Assembly: GCA_017480485.1 (NCBI GenBank)
Contig: JAFVAN010000013.1
Coordinates: 1 to 64,000, forward strand
DNA: 64,000 nt
Direction: 5' to 3'
Source: Ruminococcus sp.
GTDB taxonomy: Bacteria > Bacillota_A > Clostridia > Oscillospirales > Ruminococcaceae
Shown here: positions 28,086 to 36,572 of the stretch, one piece after another
Position numbering within the stretch: the first letter of the stretch is position 1
Layout of the letters: every line of letters starts with the position of its first letter
Notes under the pieces: generated by a model
Told to the model about the DNA's origin: nothing
What the model saw: the letters and a program-made list of their open reading frames with translations, nothing else
Databases searched by the model: none
Program-made: the position numbers and the translations under genes

Positions 28086-29406
28086 TGATTTCTCCTTTTA
28101 CATGCATTTGTTTATTTTTTGATACTTTATCGAAATAATGTAAGCCGTAAAATACTACAATAAAAATCAATAATCCTCTGGTGATCTGTGAAGGAGAATA
28201 AATGTACCATCTAAACGTTGTAGAAGTAACATATATTCCGGCACACCTCCAGAAAGGCTTATTTGAATTGCTTCCCTGTATAATTGATGATATAAGAAAA
28301 TAAAGATAAACTGCCAACAAAAATATTCCAATACAGCCCAAATAAAAATAAAAATAATATGGTAATACCCCACCATAATAGTGTGTATAATACTTTCTTG
28401 TTATTTGAGAAAGATTTGAATCATAAATCGAACCGCCAAATGGTAAATATAATAGGTATCTTGAAAAATAGTAAAATCTATCTGACCAGCTACATAACGA
28501 TAAATAATCAATAAAAGTCATTGATGTATGGTATGCAGAAAATGCAGTATCATTTGTAAATTTACTGTTTATTATTGATTGCCATGTCGACGAAACAGTT
28601 TCAGTATTTATCGACCACGATCCCCGAAACGAACCGATAATTGACATAGCAAAAAAAGTCAGAAAGCCGCCTATCAATAACCATTTATTGTCTATTTTAT
28701 CAATGTAAGCACATAACAGCAAGCATAACAATACTTGTACACCGGTCGCTCTTCCTCCATAGAGAAAATTTAATAAAGCATATGCAAACGATACCCCGGT
28801 AAATAATAAATGTTTACTTTTCGATGAACCACTATAATAAAAACCCATTATGATGAGTATAATAGCGTATTCAAAGTAAGTGCTTGGAGAGCCTCTGTCT
28901 CCCACATGTTCTGGTCTGCCAAAGCCAAAGATCCAAATTAAAACCAGTAAAATAAACAATCCCAATACAATAAGATTATTATTTCCGTTATCATAAATAA
29001 TAGTACAATTTGATCGCATAAAACCCGATCGTTTACTAACAGTATTTATAACAATAAAAAACAGAATGTTAAATATCAAAAGGATCTTAATGCCCTCATT
29101 GGCTATATGTGATCCGGCATAGCTTGTGAAAATAGTATTTTTTTTCACTGATATATACTCTGCTACACATATACTGTAGTTATAGTATAAAATTATAACA
29201 GACATCATAAGGGTGTACCAGTTTTTACGGCCCCTATATGCTGTTATACCGCTAAATATAATAACTAACACAGCAGAAATAATATCAAACTTTCCTTCGC
29301 TGTTCAAAAGCGTTATTATTATTGAAATGCATACTAATAAAGCATCAAAAAGAAACACTATAGCTGTATTCTTGCTTATTTTTGAATTATTCACATTACA
29401 CCTCAT
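28066..29406 (-). CDS. Wzy-like oligosaccharide repeat-unit polymerase
   Basis: A 446-residue integral membrane protein with about 10-12 hydrophobic segments and a large polar loop in the middle (about 270-330, containing FRGSW and SWSDRFYYFSRYLLYLPFGG). This is the usual topology of Wzy/O-antigen polymerases, which join repeat units outside the membrane. Sequence similarity within this family is low, so the call rests on topology and on neighbouring wzx and glycosyltransferase genes. It overlaps the downstream glycosyltransferase start. Confidence 0.72.
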   Translation of the reverse strand: MRCNVNNSKISKNTAIVFLFDALLVCISIIITLLNSEGKFDIISAVLVIIFSGITAYRGRKNWYTLMMSVIILYYNYSICVAEYISVKKNTIFTSYAGSHIANEGIKILLIFNILFFIVINTVSKRSGFMRSNCTIIYDNGNNNLIVLGLFILLVLIWIFGFGRPEHVGDRGSPSTYFEYAIILIIMGFYYSGSSKSKHLLFTGVSFAYALLNFLYGGRATGVQVLLCLLLCAYIDKIDNKWLLIGGFLTFFAMSIIGSFRGSWSINTETVSSTWQSIINSKFTNDTAFSAYHTSMTFIDYLSLCSWSDRFYYFSRYLLYLPFGGSIYDSNLSQITRKYYTHYYGGVLPYYFYFYLGCIGIFLLAVYLYFLISSIIQGSNSNKPFWRCAGIYVTSTTFRWYIYSPSQITRGLLIFIVVFYGLHYFDKVSKNKQMHVKGEINEGLSS

Positions 29407-29467
29407 AGATTAAGCTTTTCACTAAACTAATAAACTAAATATTCAAATAATAATTAAATATTGTTGG

Positions 29468-30673
29468 CTAATTCATATGTGATGATTTGTAAATAAATAA
29501 ATAATCATTGACCGCCATCGTTTTATCTATTGTGATTCTATCTGCTTTTATATCTATATTGCTCATATGCATATTATTATGATTCATAATCTGCATAAGC
29601 ACTCCCCTGTAATCTCCCTTTTCTATTACGCTGCCATAACAAATGGCACTTTCAGGACTGCCACCGGTATCATAAGTGATAACTGGCGTTCCGCAAGCAA
29701 TAGCTTCAAGATTAGTTGTAGGATAGTTATCCTCATAAGTCGGATTTACAAACACATGAGCCAAGCTATACAACTCAACGAGTTCTTCTACTGAATCTGT
29801 TCTGCCAATACCGATAATATTCTTTGGAATATCATCAATCTGTTTCTGAGATAATCCAACAAGAACTATCTGATATTCTTTATGATCTATCAGCTTATTC
29901 AGTTTAATAAAATCATCAAGCCCTTTGCGACTATCCCATATAGCAGCAACACCGAGTATCACCTTTTTATCTCCGATATTCAGCTTATCTCTCATATTAC
30001 TGCTATCAACGGGTTTGAAAACACTTGTATCTATCCCATTATGGATAACTGTGACAGGATACTTTGATAAAAACGATTCTTTAACAAGTCCAGCTAACCA
30101 CTTTGAAGGCGTTACAATCTGCAGATTTGGAATTTTGGTAAATAATTTTCTTTTCTTCAACCAATTTAACTTACTGTTGTCTGTAAAAGCTATTGGATAT
30201 TCCTTTTTATTAGGACAGTTGTGACAGCCTTTTTTCCATCTGGTGCAACCAACTGCATCGCAATACGCCGCATGACCTGTAAAAGCCCAACAATCATGCA
30301 GCGTCCATATTATCTTTTTCCCACAGGTGCGAAGATAGTCAAACAACACCTCTATATTGATGTAATAACCATGTATATTGTGAAGATGAATAACATCAGG
30401 ATCATACTTCTTGACCCACTCTATAAACTTCTTTGTTGCTCTTTTGCTGCCAAATCCACTTTCATCAAGGAGTCTCGCTCTTACACCATGCAATTTTACA
30501 TCGAGGTCTGTGCCAATTCTTACAGCGTATTTCTTGTACTTGTCCGGTACATCTTCTCTGCCATATGCAATTTTTGCTGTATGACCTTGCTCAGTCAACG
30601 CATCAGCAAGATCAGTGCAGATTCTCCCTGTGCTGCGTATGCCGCAAACACTATTTATCATTAAAATTTTCAT
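29468..30673 (-). CDS. GT4-family glycosyltransferase
   Basis: A 401-residue GT-B enzyme. The N-terminal domain has DVIHLHNIHGYYINIE and WTLHDCWAFTGHAAYCD, with GCTRWKKGCHNCP just after; the C-terminal domain has VIHNGIDTSVFKP and the GT4 EX7E-type region NPTYEDNYPTTNLEAIACG. It is close to the family of WcaC-like transferases. It should add a sugar to the lipid-linked intermediate in the cytoplasm; donor unknown. It lies 5 bases downstream of the WbuB-like gene. Confidence 0.85.
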   Translation of the reverse strand: MKILMINSVCGIRSTGRICTDLADALTEQGHTAKIAYGREDVPDKYKKYAVRIGTDLDVKLHGVRARLLDESGFGSKRATKKFIEWVKKYDPDVIHLHNIHGYYINIEVLFDYLRTCGKKIIWTLHDCWAFTGHAAYCDAVGCTRWKKGCHNCPNKKEYPIAFTDNSKLNWLKKRKLFTKIPNLQIVTPSKWLAGLVKESFLSKYPVTVIHNGIDTSVFKPVDSSNMRDKLNIGDKKVILGVAAIWDSRKGLDDFIKLNKLIDHKEYQIVLVGLSQKQIDDIPKNIIGIGRTDSVEELVELYSLAHVFVNPTYEDNYPTTNLEAIACGTPVITYDTGGSPESAICYGSVIEKGDYRGVLMQIMNHNNMHMSNIDIKADRITIDKTMAVNDYLFIYKSSHMN

Positions 30674-30678
30674 TATCT

Positions 30679-31884
30679 CTAATCCTTGAAATAATACTCT
30701 ATCTGTTCCATTATCAAAGCTTTTTCAAAATGCTTACAACAGTATTTTTGTGAGCATTCGCCCATTTCTTCAATTCTAATAGTTTGCATTCTGATAATCT
30801 CGTTGACCAAATCCTTTGTGTTTCCTAAATCAACACAGAACCCACAATGAGCTTCTTCAATAATCCTCTTTGTCTCCCCACTCGCCGCAGCCACTATCGG
30901 CATTCCGCAAGCCATATAGGATTGTAGCTTAGCCGGAATAGTTTTCTCAAACAAAGGGTCAGCCATAAAGGAGATAAATGCCGCATCGCAAGCTGCCAAT
31001 AGTTCTGGAATACGCTCAGGCAGCTGTCTGTCAATCATTACAAACATATCCTGAACATCATTATCAGTAATCTGCTTCAAGAAGTTTTCCTTATCCCTTC
31101 CATCGCCAACAATAACAAATTTCACATTTTCTTTGCCTTTGAGCAGCTTTGCCGCTTTAGGTAGAATATCAAGTCCCTGAGCCTTGCCTATATTGCCCGT
31201 AAAAATTATCTTAAATGAATCATCATTCGGGATCTCTGGAACAGGTTTTCGCTCAACAGGCTTGTAAAAGTTCTCAGCATACTGAGGGAGATACTTAACT
31301 TTTTCCTTATTCTTTTTAACACGCTTTTGTATCTCCTTGACAAAGCTCGGAGATGTTCCAAAAATGATGTCACAATTCTTGTATATGTAATTCACCATAG
31401 CGCCGATAGGCTTTAGTACCAACGGGCTGTGGATACCTGTAACGATCTCAACATTCTCAGGCCAGAGATCCTGCACATACAGATAGTGAGGAATCTTTCT
31501 CTTTTTTGCATACCAAACTCCGATAAGAGCCTGTGTCATAGGCGAGACTTCAAATGTAAACACATAATCAGCTTTGATATTTGTTGTTAGCACCCAGAAA
31601 AGCCCAGAAACAACAAATGATATATAATTGAGCGCCAGTCTCACAGAGCCTTGCTTTCTTGCTGTAAGCGGAATACGAATAATGTTTACGCCCTTCCAGC
31701 GCTGCTTTGTTCTCTTGAGCCAGCCGTATCCGTCATAGTATTCACCCTGCGGATAGTTGGGGTAGCCTGTCAGAACAGTGACCTTGTATCCACGCTTGAC
31801 CCACTCGGCACACATATCATTTATTCTGAATTGTTCCGGATAAAAGTATTGTGTAACTACAAGAATGTGCTTTTTCTTCATCAC
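30679..31884 (-). CDS. GT4-family glycosyltransferase (WbuB-like, candidate FucNAc transferase)
   Basis: A 401-residue GT-B enzyme beginning HILVVTQYFYPEQFRINDM. It has TGYPNYPQGEYYDGYGW, the YVQDLWPENVEIVTG block and a C-terminal IPAKLQSYMACGMPIVA donor-site region. These features match the WbuB branch, members of which transfer L-FucNAc. Because capEFG in this locus make UDP-L-FucNAc, it is the best candidate for using that donor, but this is inference. Its start overlaps the stop of the upstream SDR gene by one base. Confidence 0.85.
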   Translation of the reverse strand: MMKKKHILVVTQYFYPEQFRINDMCAEWVKRGYKVTVLTGYPNYPQGEYYDGYGWLKRTKQRWKGVNIIRIPLTARKQGSVRLALNYISFVVSGLFWVLTTNIKADYVFTFEVSPMTQALIGVWYAKKRKIPHYLYVQDLWPENVEIVTGIHSPLVLKPIGAMVNYIYKNCDIIFGTSPSFVKEIQKRVKKNKEKVKYLPQYAENFYKPVERKPVPEIPNDDSFKIIFTGNIGKAQGLDILPKAAKLLKGKENVKFVIVGDGRDKENFLKQITDNDVQDMFVMIDRQLPERIPELLAACDAAFISFMADPLFEKTIPAKLQSYMACGMPIVAAASGETKRIIEEAHCGFCVDLGNTKDLVNEIIRMQTIRIEEMGECSQKYCCKHFEKALIMEQIEYYFKD

Positions 31885-32756
31885 TATTCCTCAGTTCGTT
31901 TTATGCTCTCTGTCAGAATGCATACTCTATAATTAGTTTTATAAACACTCAAACTCTTATCATAATAAAGATTCCCAAACGCCTTATCCACGAGCCCAGT
32001 AAAAAGTCCCAGCAGTTTCAGCGCCCACTCAAACCCGTGAATGAGCCTGACCTTCTTGCCGTGAGCCTCTCCGATCATCTTGACCATTTCGGAAGTGTTG
32101 CTGTACTCCCTGTTCTGCGGCCAGAATGTGCCTTGCTCGTTGTTTTCGATCATCAGGCGAACAAACTCGCAGAGATTCTCAATGTAGAGCATTGAGCGCC
32201 TGTTCTTGACGTAAGGAAAAATCGGCAGCTTCTGCGCCATTTTGGACATCAGCGGATAGTTTCCCTTGCTGCCCTTGCCGTAGATCATTGGAGGACGCAG
32301 GATAACCACTTTGAAATTATCATCACTAAGCGGTCTCAACCCATTCTCAGCCTGCACCTTACTATCTCCATAGCAATTCGCCGGGCGCACAGGCGTATCC
32401 TTGGTGATCCGTTTGCCCTTGCCGATAGGTGCGCTGTTGCCGTAAACAATTGCACTGCTCATGAAAATGAACTGCTTCACACCATCGGCTTTGGCTTTCT
32501 TTGCAGTTTCAATAGTGAGGTCGGTGTTCACAGCATAGTACAGCTTTTCTTTTTCCTTGCTGATCTTGCCGTTGTCGGAATGAGCGATACCCGCTACATG
32601 AAAAACGCTGTCATACCCGGAGAAATCCTTCTCTCTCCAAGTCCCGTCGATCATATCCACAGTATCTATCTGATACTCGTCACCGAACTGCGCCATATAT
32701 TTTTCAAACGAGGTGCCTATGTAGCTGTTCGCACCCGTTATCAGAATTTTCTTCAT
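31884..32756 (-). CDS. NAD-dependent epimerase/dehydratase (extended SDR)
   Basis: 290 residues with TGANSYIGTSF (nucleotide binding, about 7-17), FHVAGIAH, MSSAIVYG and the catalytic YGDSK (YxxxK) near 130. It resembles SDR proteins encoded next to initiating sugar transferases and may make or epimerise the first sugar. Substrate not determined. It overlaps both neighbours (one base with the GT4 gene, 4 bases with the sugar transferase), so translation is coupled. Confidence 0.78.
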   Translation of the reverse strand: MKKILITGANSYIGTSFEKYMAQFGDEYQIDTVDMIDGTWREKDFSGYDSVFHVAGIAHSDNGKISKEKEKLYYAVNTDLTIETAKKAKADGVKQFIFMSSAIVYGNSAPIGKGKRITKDTPVRPANCYGDSKVQAENGLRPLSDDNFKVVILRPPMIYGKGSKGNYPLMSKMAQKLPIFPYVKNRRSMLYIENLCEFVRLMIENNEQGTFWPQNREYSNTSEMVKMIGEAHGKKVRLIHGFEWALKLLGLFTGLVDKAFGNLYYDKSLSVYKTNYRVCILTESIKRTEE

Positions 32757-33643
32757 TCAGCTGACACCTTTTCTTCCTGCTTGTGTATCTCACCCGTTCC
32801 GCCCTCAACAACACCGTCGCTCTTGAGAACAGCCTTGACCGAATCCACAAACACCTTAATATCCATCTTCAAGCCAGACCAGCTGCTCTTTTTGAGTGCT
32901 GCCGCATACTCGCCGTCCAGCTTTGCCTTGTCGGGAATTTCAAGCTCGTCTCTGCCGTGCGCCTGTGCAAGTCCTGTCAGACCCGGCTTGATGTCATTAG
33001 CTCCGTACTTATCACGCTCTGCCGTCAGAAAATCCTGATTCCAGAGTGCAGGACGGGGACCGATAACACTCATATCTCCTCTATAAATATTCCATAATTG
33101 TCCGAGCTCGTCTATTGATGTTTTGCGGATAATCGCTCCCACACGGGTTACACCGCCGTTTTTCAACATATGAGTTGGCACATCACTAGGCGTGTTCACA
33201 GACATAGAGCGCAGCTTGATGACATCAAAATAGCCATTACCTTGTGCGATTCTCTTTTGTTTAAAAAATACCGGCCCTGGGTCATCTATTTTTATCGCAA
33301 TAGCAGTAACTGCATAAACAGGAGCAAGTACAACCATGCCTCCAAATGACAAAATAACGTCAAGTGTCCGCTTTATGTATTTATCATATATTGTAGGTGT
33401 ATAATTACTCTCCCCAATGGCTTCAAGATGTCCTCTCATACCGTCCGCATTTTCAGGTTCTTTTTCATTTTCGACGAACTTTACCTTCTTTTTATACATA
33501 GGATTCTGTTCGTTAGTATCATTTTTATATTTATCTTTTTTACGTTGCTTACTAGCAATTATGCTCATAATAGTAAATGTAGCGCCTAGCACAGCACCGC
33601 TGCATATAGCTGCTTTTTTTATTTTTGATTTGAAACCAGCCAT
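32753..33643 (-). CDS. Initiating undecaprenyl-phosphate sugar-phosphate transferase
   Basis: About 296 residues, PglC/WcaJ-type (PF02397). A short N-terminal hydrophobic stretch is followed by a charged linker. The catalytic domain starts KRTLDVILSFGGMVVLAPVY, then has DDPGPVFFKQKR, IDELGQLWNIYRGDMSVIGP and KPGLTGLAQ. It transfers the first sugar-1-phosphate to the lipid carrier. ATG 33643 is preferred because GGGTGA lies 6 bases upstream; the GTG at 33652 lies inside that site. Confidence 0.9.
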   Translation of the reverse strand: MAGFKSKIKKAAICSGAVLGATFTIMSIIASKQRKKDKYKNDTNEQNPMYKKKVKFVENEKEPENADGMRGHLEAIGESNYTPTIYDKYIKRTLDVILSFGGMVVLAPVYAVTAIAIKIDDPGPVFFKQKRIAQGNGYFDVIKLRSMSVNTPSDVPTHMLKNGGVTRVGAIIRKTSIDELGQLWNIYRGDMSVIGPRPALWNQDFLTAERDKYGANDIKPGLTGLAQAHGRDELEIPDKAKLDGEYAAALKKSSWSGLKMDIKVFVDSVKAVLKSDGVVEGGTGEIHKQEEKVSAE

Positions 33644-33666
33644 TATTATCACCCATAACTATAAGA

Positions 33667-34155
33667 TTAGAATATTTCTCCGTAGTTCACCTTAGTTCTT
33701 GCAGGAACATTGCTGTTTGACTTAACTGTTGCATTACAATTGATATGACAACCTTCTCCAACAGTCGAGTTATGATTTACAACTGCACCGCTTGAAATAA
33801 TAGTGCATCTGCCTATCTTAACGCTGGTACTCACTACCGCCATAGGCTCAATTACACAGCCCTCGGCAATTTTGGCAGACGGACTAACATACGCCCTGCG
33901 GCTAATGAATGACTCGATCATATATCCGGCAGTTTTCAGCTTATCTGAATAACTCAGTCGAATATCTGCATTGCCAATAGCTACCAAGGCACAGGGATAC
34001 TCTTTGAAAAACTTTGGATACTCATCGATTTTTCCTATTGCCTCATCGCTGTTATCATCAAGAAAATCAATTTTATCGTAAATGTTAAGCGCTCTCGCTG
34101 ATTCCTTTATCATAGTGCCGTATTGACCGGCACCGATTATCAGTAAATTATCCAT
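33667..34155 (-). CDS. PglD/NeuD-like acyltransferase, short form
   Basis: 162 residues with an N-terminal Rossmann segment (LLIIGAGQYGTM) and a C-terminal left-handed beta helix of hexapeptide repeats (SPSAKIAEGCVIEPMAVVST and following). PglD/NeuD acyltransferases acetylate sugars or sialic acids and are usually near 200 residues, so the helix is cut short, ending shortly after NATVKSNS. The usual catalytic His may be the one in VVNHNS. Activity is probable but not certain. Its start overlaps the upstream gene's stop by one base. Confidence 0.72.
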   Translation of the reverse strand: MDNLLIIGAGQYGTMIKESARALNIYDKIDFLDDNSDEAIGKIDEYPKFFKEYPCALVAIGNADIRLSYSDKLKTAGYMIESFISRRAYVSPSAKIAEGCVIEPMAVVSTSVKIGRCTIISSGAVVNHNSTVGEGCHINCNATVKSNSNVPARTKVNYGEIF

Positions 34156-34391
34156 CAGAAAAAGTCCGCCTGTTCCTCGCCGATCCAGTTCACCGTATTC
34201 ACCTTATCATTCTTAACAAGCTGAATAATGATCCTGCTATCCTCTGTAACAATAGACTCAATCACCAACGGCTCATTGAACGAAGCGTCTGCCAGCTTCT
34301 CGCCGTTGGGAAAGACAATTGAGTTCTCTCCAATCTTAATAATAATCGGAGATTTTATCTTTCTCACGAACTGCTCAACTTTATAAGTCAT
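34155..34391 (-). CDS. Small hypothetical protein, first gene of the polysaccharide operon
   Basis: 78 residues from ATG 34391, which has GGTGAGGGT immediately upstream; a longer frame to 34430 has no ribosome site. It looks like a small beta-rich protein (IIIKIGENSIVFPNG, SRIIIQLVKN) without signal or membrane segment. No family recognised. It is the first coding region after the operon promoter and overlaps the PglD-like start by one base. Confidence 0.55.
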   Translation of the reverse strand: MTYKVEQFVRKIKSPIIIKIGENSIVFPNGEKLADASFNEPLVIESIVTEDSRIIIQLVKNDKVNTVNWIGEEQADFF

Positions 34392-34590
34392 ACCCTCACC
34401 ATTTGGCTTTCTCCAGCCTCCATGCGACACCGAAAGCGGTGCCGTACTTCAGCGGAGGTAAGATTGTTATATCTACTTTCAAGAAAAAGTAAAATTTACA
34501 ATTAAAATCACAGTAAATCTTTCATCAATTAAATCAATTCACGATAAAATAGGTTATAATAGTTATCATACCACAAAACACCTATTTTAA
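34392..34590 (-). other. Untranslated leader of the polysaccharide operon
   Basis: About 200 bases lie between the predicted transcription start (near 34591) and the first ATG. A small hairpin CACCG-CTTT-CGGTG at 34429-34442 sits about 40 bases before the start codon, not followed by a T run. No known riboswitch was recognised; the length leaves room for antitermination or other RNA control. Confidence 0.35.
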
Positions 34591-34597
34591 CTTATTT

Positions 34598-34626
34598 ATT
34601 ATATCACAAACGTTTTGGAGTGTCAA
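34598..34626 (-). promoter_or_regulatory. Consensus promoter of the polysaccharide operon
   Basis: Minus strand TTGACA (34626-34621) and TATAAT (34603-34598) at exactly 17 bases, with TGA directly before the -10 (extended -10). Both hexamers are perfect, so strong sigma-70-type expression is expected. It reads leftward into the gene at 34391 and probably through the rest of the locus. No convincing inverted repeat flanks it. Confidence 0.82.
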
Positions 34627-34724
34627 GTACCAAGGTTTGAAAAACTACGCAAATCGGCATTTTGGCACATTTTACATCTCTATTCCAACTATTTTTGATT
34701 ATTTTATGAACGGAGGCATTATTT

Positions 34725-35810
34725 ATGGGAAAAATCAACGCTTATCACCGCAGGGATGGCAGGTGGGAGGCACGGGTCTTGCAGGTGATTGACAGCAATT
34801 CCAAACGTACATACCGTTATTTTTACGGCTCGACAAAGGAAGAAGCCGAACAAAAGGCTATTTCAGTCTGCTTTTTTGAGCTCAATCCATCAACTGTAAC
34901 GGAAATGTCCGTCAAAGAGCTATGCGCGGAATGGTTTTCAATAATCGCCAGCAGAGTGAAGCTCTCGACCCTCGCAAACTACCGTATGAAAGCAGAAAAG
35001 CACATCCTGCCGGCTTTTGGAGACAAGATGTGCTGCGAGGTATCTTCTAGGTTGGCTCATGCATTTATACAAAACAAGCTTAATTCGGGGCTTTCAGCTC
35101 GCTATGTTTCGGACATTATGGTGCTGCTGAAGTCAATGTTCAAGTATGCCAAGAGGGAGTATGGCATTGCGTCTCCCTTTGAAGATGTGGTGATGCCGAA
35201 ATGCACCAAGCCAGAGGTACGTCTGCTTACGGCTGATGAGCAGAAAGTGCTGCAGAGCTACATATTACAGCACCCTGCTCCTATCAATATGGGTGTTATC
35301 TTTGCACAGTCTATGGGGCTTCGTGTGGGCGAGGTCTGCGGTCTGATGTGGCAGGACATCGACATAAAAAAACGTATTCTGACCGTCAATCGGACTGTTC
35401 AGAGGGTGCCTGTTCCTGATGGCAGCACAAAGACCCAAGTGATAATATCGTCACCCAAGAGTGCCAGCTCCGCAAGAGAGATACCCATTCCCGATGATGT
35501 TTATGACTTGCTCAAAAGCGCCGATATGAAACCCGGTAACTACATTTTAAGCAACAGCACCCAGCCTATCGAGCCTCGCAAGATGCAGTACGCCTTTGCC
35601 CGGATACTGAAAAACGCAAAATTGCCGTCAGTCAGATTTCACAGCCTGCGCCATGCCTTCGCTTCTCGGGCAATTGAGGTGGGCTTTGATGTCAAGACCC
35701 TTTCGGAGATATTAGGTCACTCGAAAATTGAACTCACAATGAATCTTTATGTGCATTCCAATCTCGACCGCAAGCGTTCCTGCATGAAGCTGATGAAGTG
35801 GTCGGCTTAA
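34725..35810 (+). CDS. Tyrosine recombinase/integrase, copy 1
   Basis: A 361-residue phage-type integrase. An N-terminal AP2-like arm region (HRRDGRWEARV) and a SAM-like core-binding domain precede a catalytic domain with Arg in SMGLRVGEVCG, HSLRHAFAS (H-x-x-R), LGHSKIELTMN (His) and the Tyr nucleophile in NLYVHSNLDR. All catalytic residues are present. It is related over its length to the integrase at 36573-37655 and points towards it. The ribosome site is ACGGAGG. It may integrate the element to its right or invert a local segment. Confidence 0.9.
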   Translation: MGKINAYHRRDGRWEARVLQVIDSNSKRTYRYFYGSTKEEAEQKAISVCFFELNPSTVTEMSVKELCAEWFSIIASRVKLSTLANYRMKAEKHILPAFGDKMCCEVSSRLAHAFIQNKLNSGLSARYVSDIMVLLKSMFKYAKREYGIASPFEDVVMPKCTKPEVRLLTADEQKVLQSYILQHPAPINMGVIFAQSMGLRVGEVCGLMWQDIDIKKRILTVNRTVQRVPVPDGSTKTQVIISSPKSASSAREIPIPDDVYDLLKSADMKPGNYILSNSTQPIEPRKMQYAFARILKNAKLPSVRFHSLRHAFASRAIEVGFDVKTLSEILGHSKIELTMNLYVHSNLDRKRSCMKLMKWSA

Positions 35811-35914
35811 CGTCATTTTGCCGTCAGGTGTGGTCAGCGGAAGGCGGGAAAAGCCTGTAATTTCGGGGGTGTTCGAGGTTTTGTTTGTAAATGATTTATT
35901 TAACGATGACCCGT

Positions 35915-35952
35915 AATAGCAAAATCAGCGCTATTATGGGATTTTTGCTATT
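35915..35952. terminator. Hairpin between convergent genes
   Basis: AATAGCAAAATC (35915-35926) can pair with GATTTTTGCTATT (35940-35952) with one bulge and a 13-base loop. It sits at the end of the SLOG-like gene, about 100 bases past integrase copy 1, a good place for a bidirectional terminator, though it lacks a long T run. Confidence 0.45.
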
Positions 35953-36412
35953 CCAGCAGATTTATCACTTTCTTGCCCTGCTGCTCGGCATACCGAATAG
36001 CTTTTGCCGCACCACCGCCATGCTCTATGGCACAGATCACAAGGTTACTGCGGTCGATCATGCTCTTGTTTCTTTCAAAGATAGCCGCCTTCGGGTGTGC
36101 CTGCGACGATTCATAGCAGATCTGCACCTCGTCATAATACTCCTCGAAGCTTTCTTTGTTATCACGATATTCAGCCCTTTCATAAGGCAAAACGAGTATC
36201 AGAGATGCGTTGCCGCTTGCATATTCTCGGATGGCTGTCTTTACTGTCGATGCTGCAAGCTGGTCGAAATCTCCGTCCCTGCCTACAAGAAACTCTACAT
36301 ATTCCTTGCTGTTTATCAGCTCACGCAGTATAGGCATCAGTTTATCTCCCAAAGCAAACAGATTTGGTATCTCCCTATGTCCGAAAAAGCTGACTGTATA
36401 AACATCAAGCAT
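35948..36412 (-). CDS. SLOG-like (YpsA/DUF1273-type) nucleotide-binding protein
   Basis: 154 residues. The N-terminal VSFFGHREIPN (GHR motif), a central LVGRDGDFDQLAA block and a C-terminal DRSNLVICAIEHGGGAAKA with QGKKVINLL match the Rossmann-like SLOG/LOG group, which bind nucleotide or nucleotide-derived ligands and often occur in bacterial conflict systems. ATG 36412 is chosen because GGAGGT lies 6 bases upstream; a TTG at 36481 lacks one. It lies just outside the left inverted repeat at 36474, so inversion of that segment would place a strong promoter in front of it. Confidence 0.7.
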   Translation of the reverse strand: MLDVYTVSFFGHREIPNLFALGDKLMPILRELINSKEYVEFLVGRDGDFDQLAASTVKTAIREYASGNASLILVLPYERAEYRDNKESFEEYYDEVQICYESSQAHPKAAIFERNKSMIDRSNLVICAIEHGGGAAKAIRYAEQQGKKVINLLE

Positions 36413-36473
36413 TTGTCTACCTCCACTCTTGCATAGCTGCCGCCAAAAGGTATATAATATTTTTGAATAGCAC

Positions 36474-36492
36474 TTTCGCAAAATTCAGTATT
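36474..36492 (+). repeat. Left 19-bp inverted repeat of a putative invertible segment
   Basis: TTTCGCAAAATTCAGTATT is repeated exactly, in inverse orientation, at 37743-37761. The pair encloses 1.29 kb containing integrase copy 2 and an outward promoter. Just inside, GTATTCGGAG (36488-36497) and CTCCGAATAC (36515-36524) form a second perfect 10-bp inverted repeat. Confidence 0.85.
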
Positions 36493-36572
36493 CGGAGTAA
36501 AAGGTAGACAAAACCTCCGAATACCGAGCTTTGCACATGGTCGAAATACGAACAGGTGACGAGCATTTGACG

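Noticed and set aside
34391..34724. Invertible capsule promoter
   Set aside because: No convincing inverted repeat flanks the promoter; shared words such as ATTTTAC are too short.
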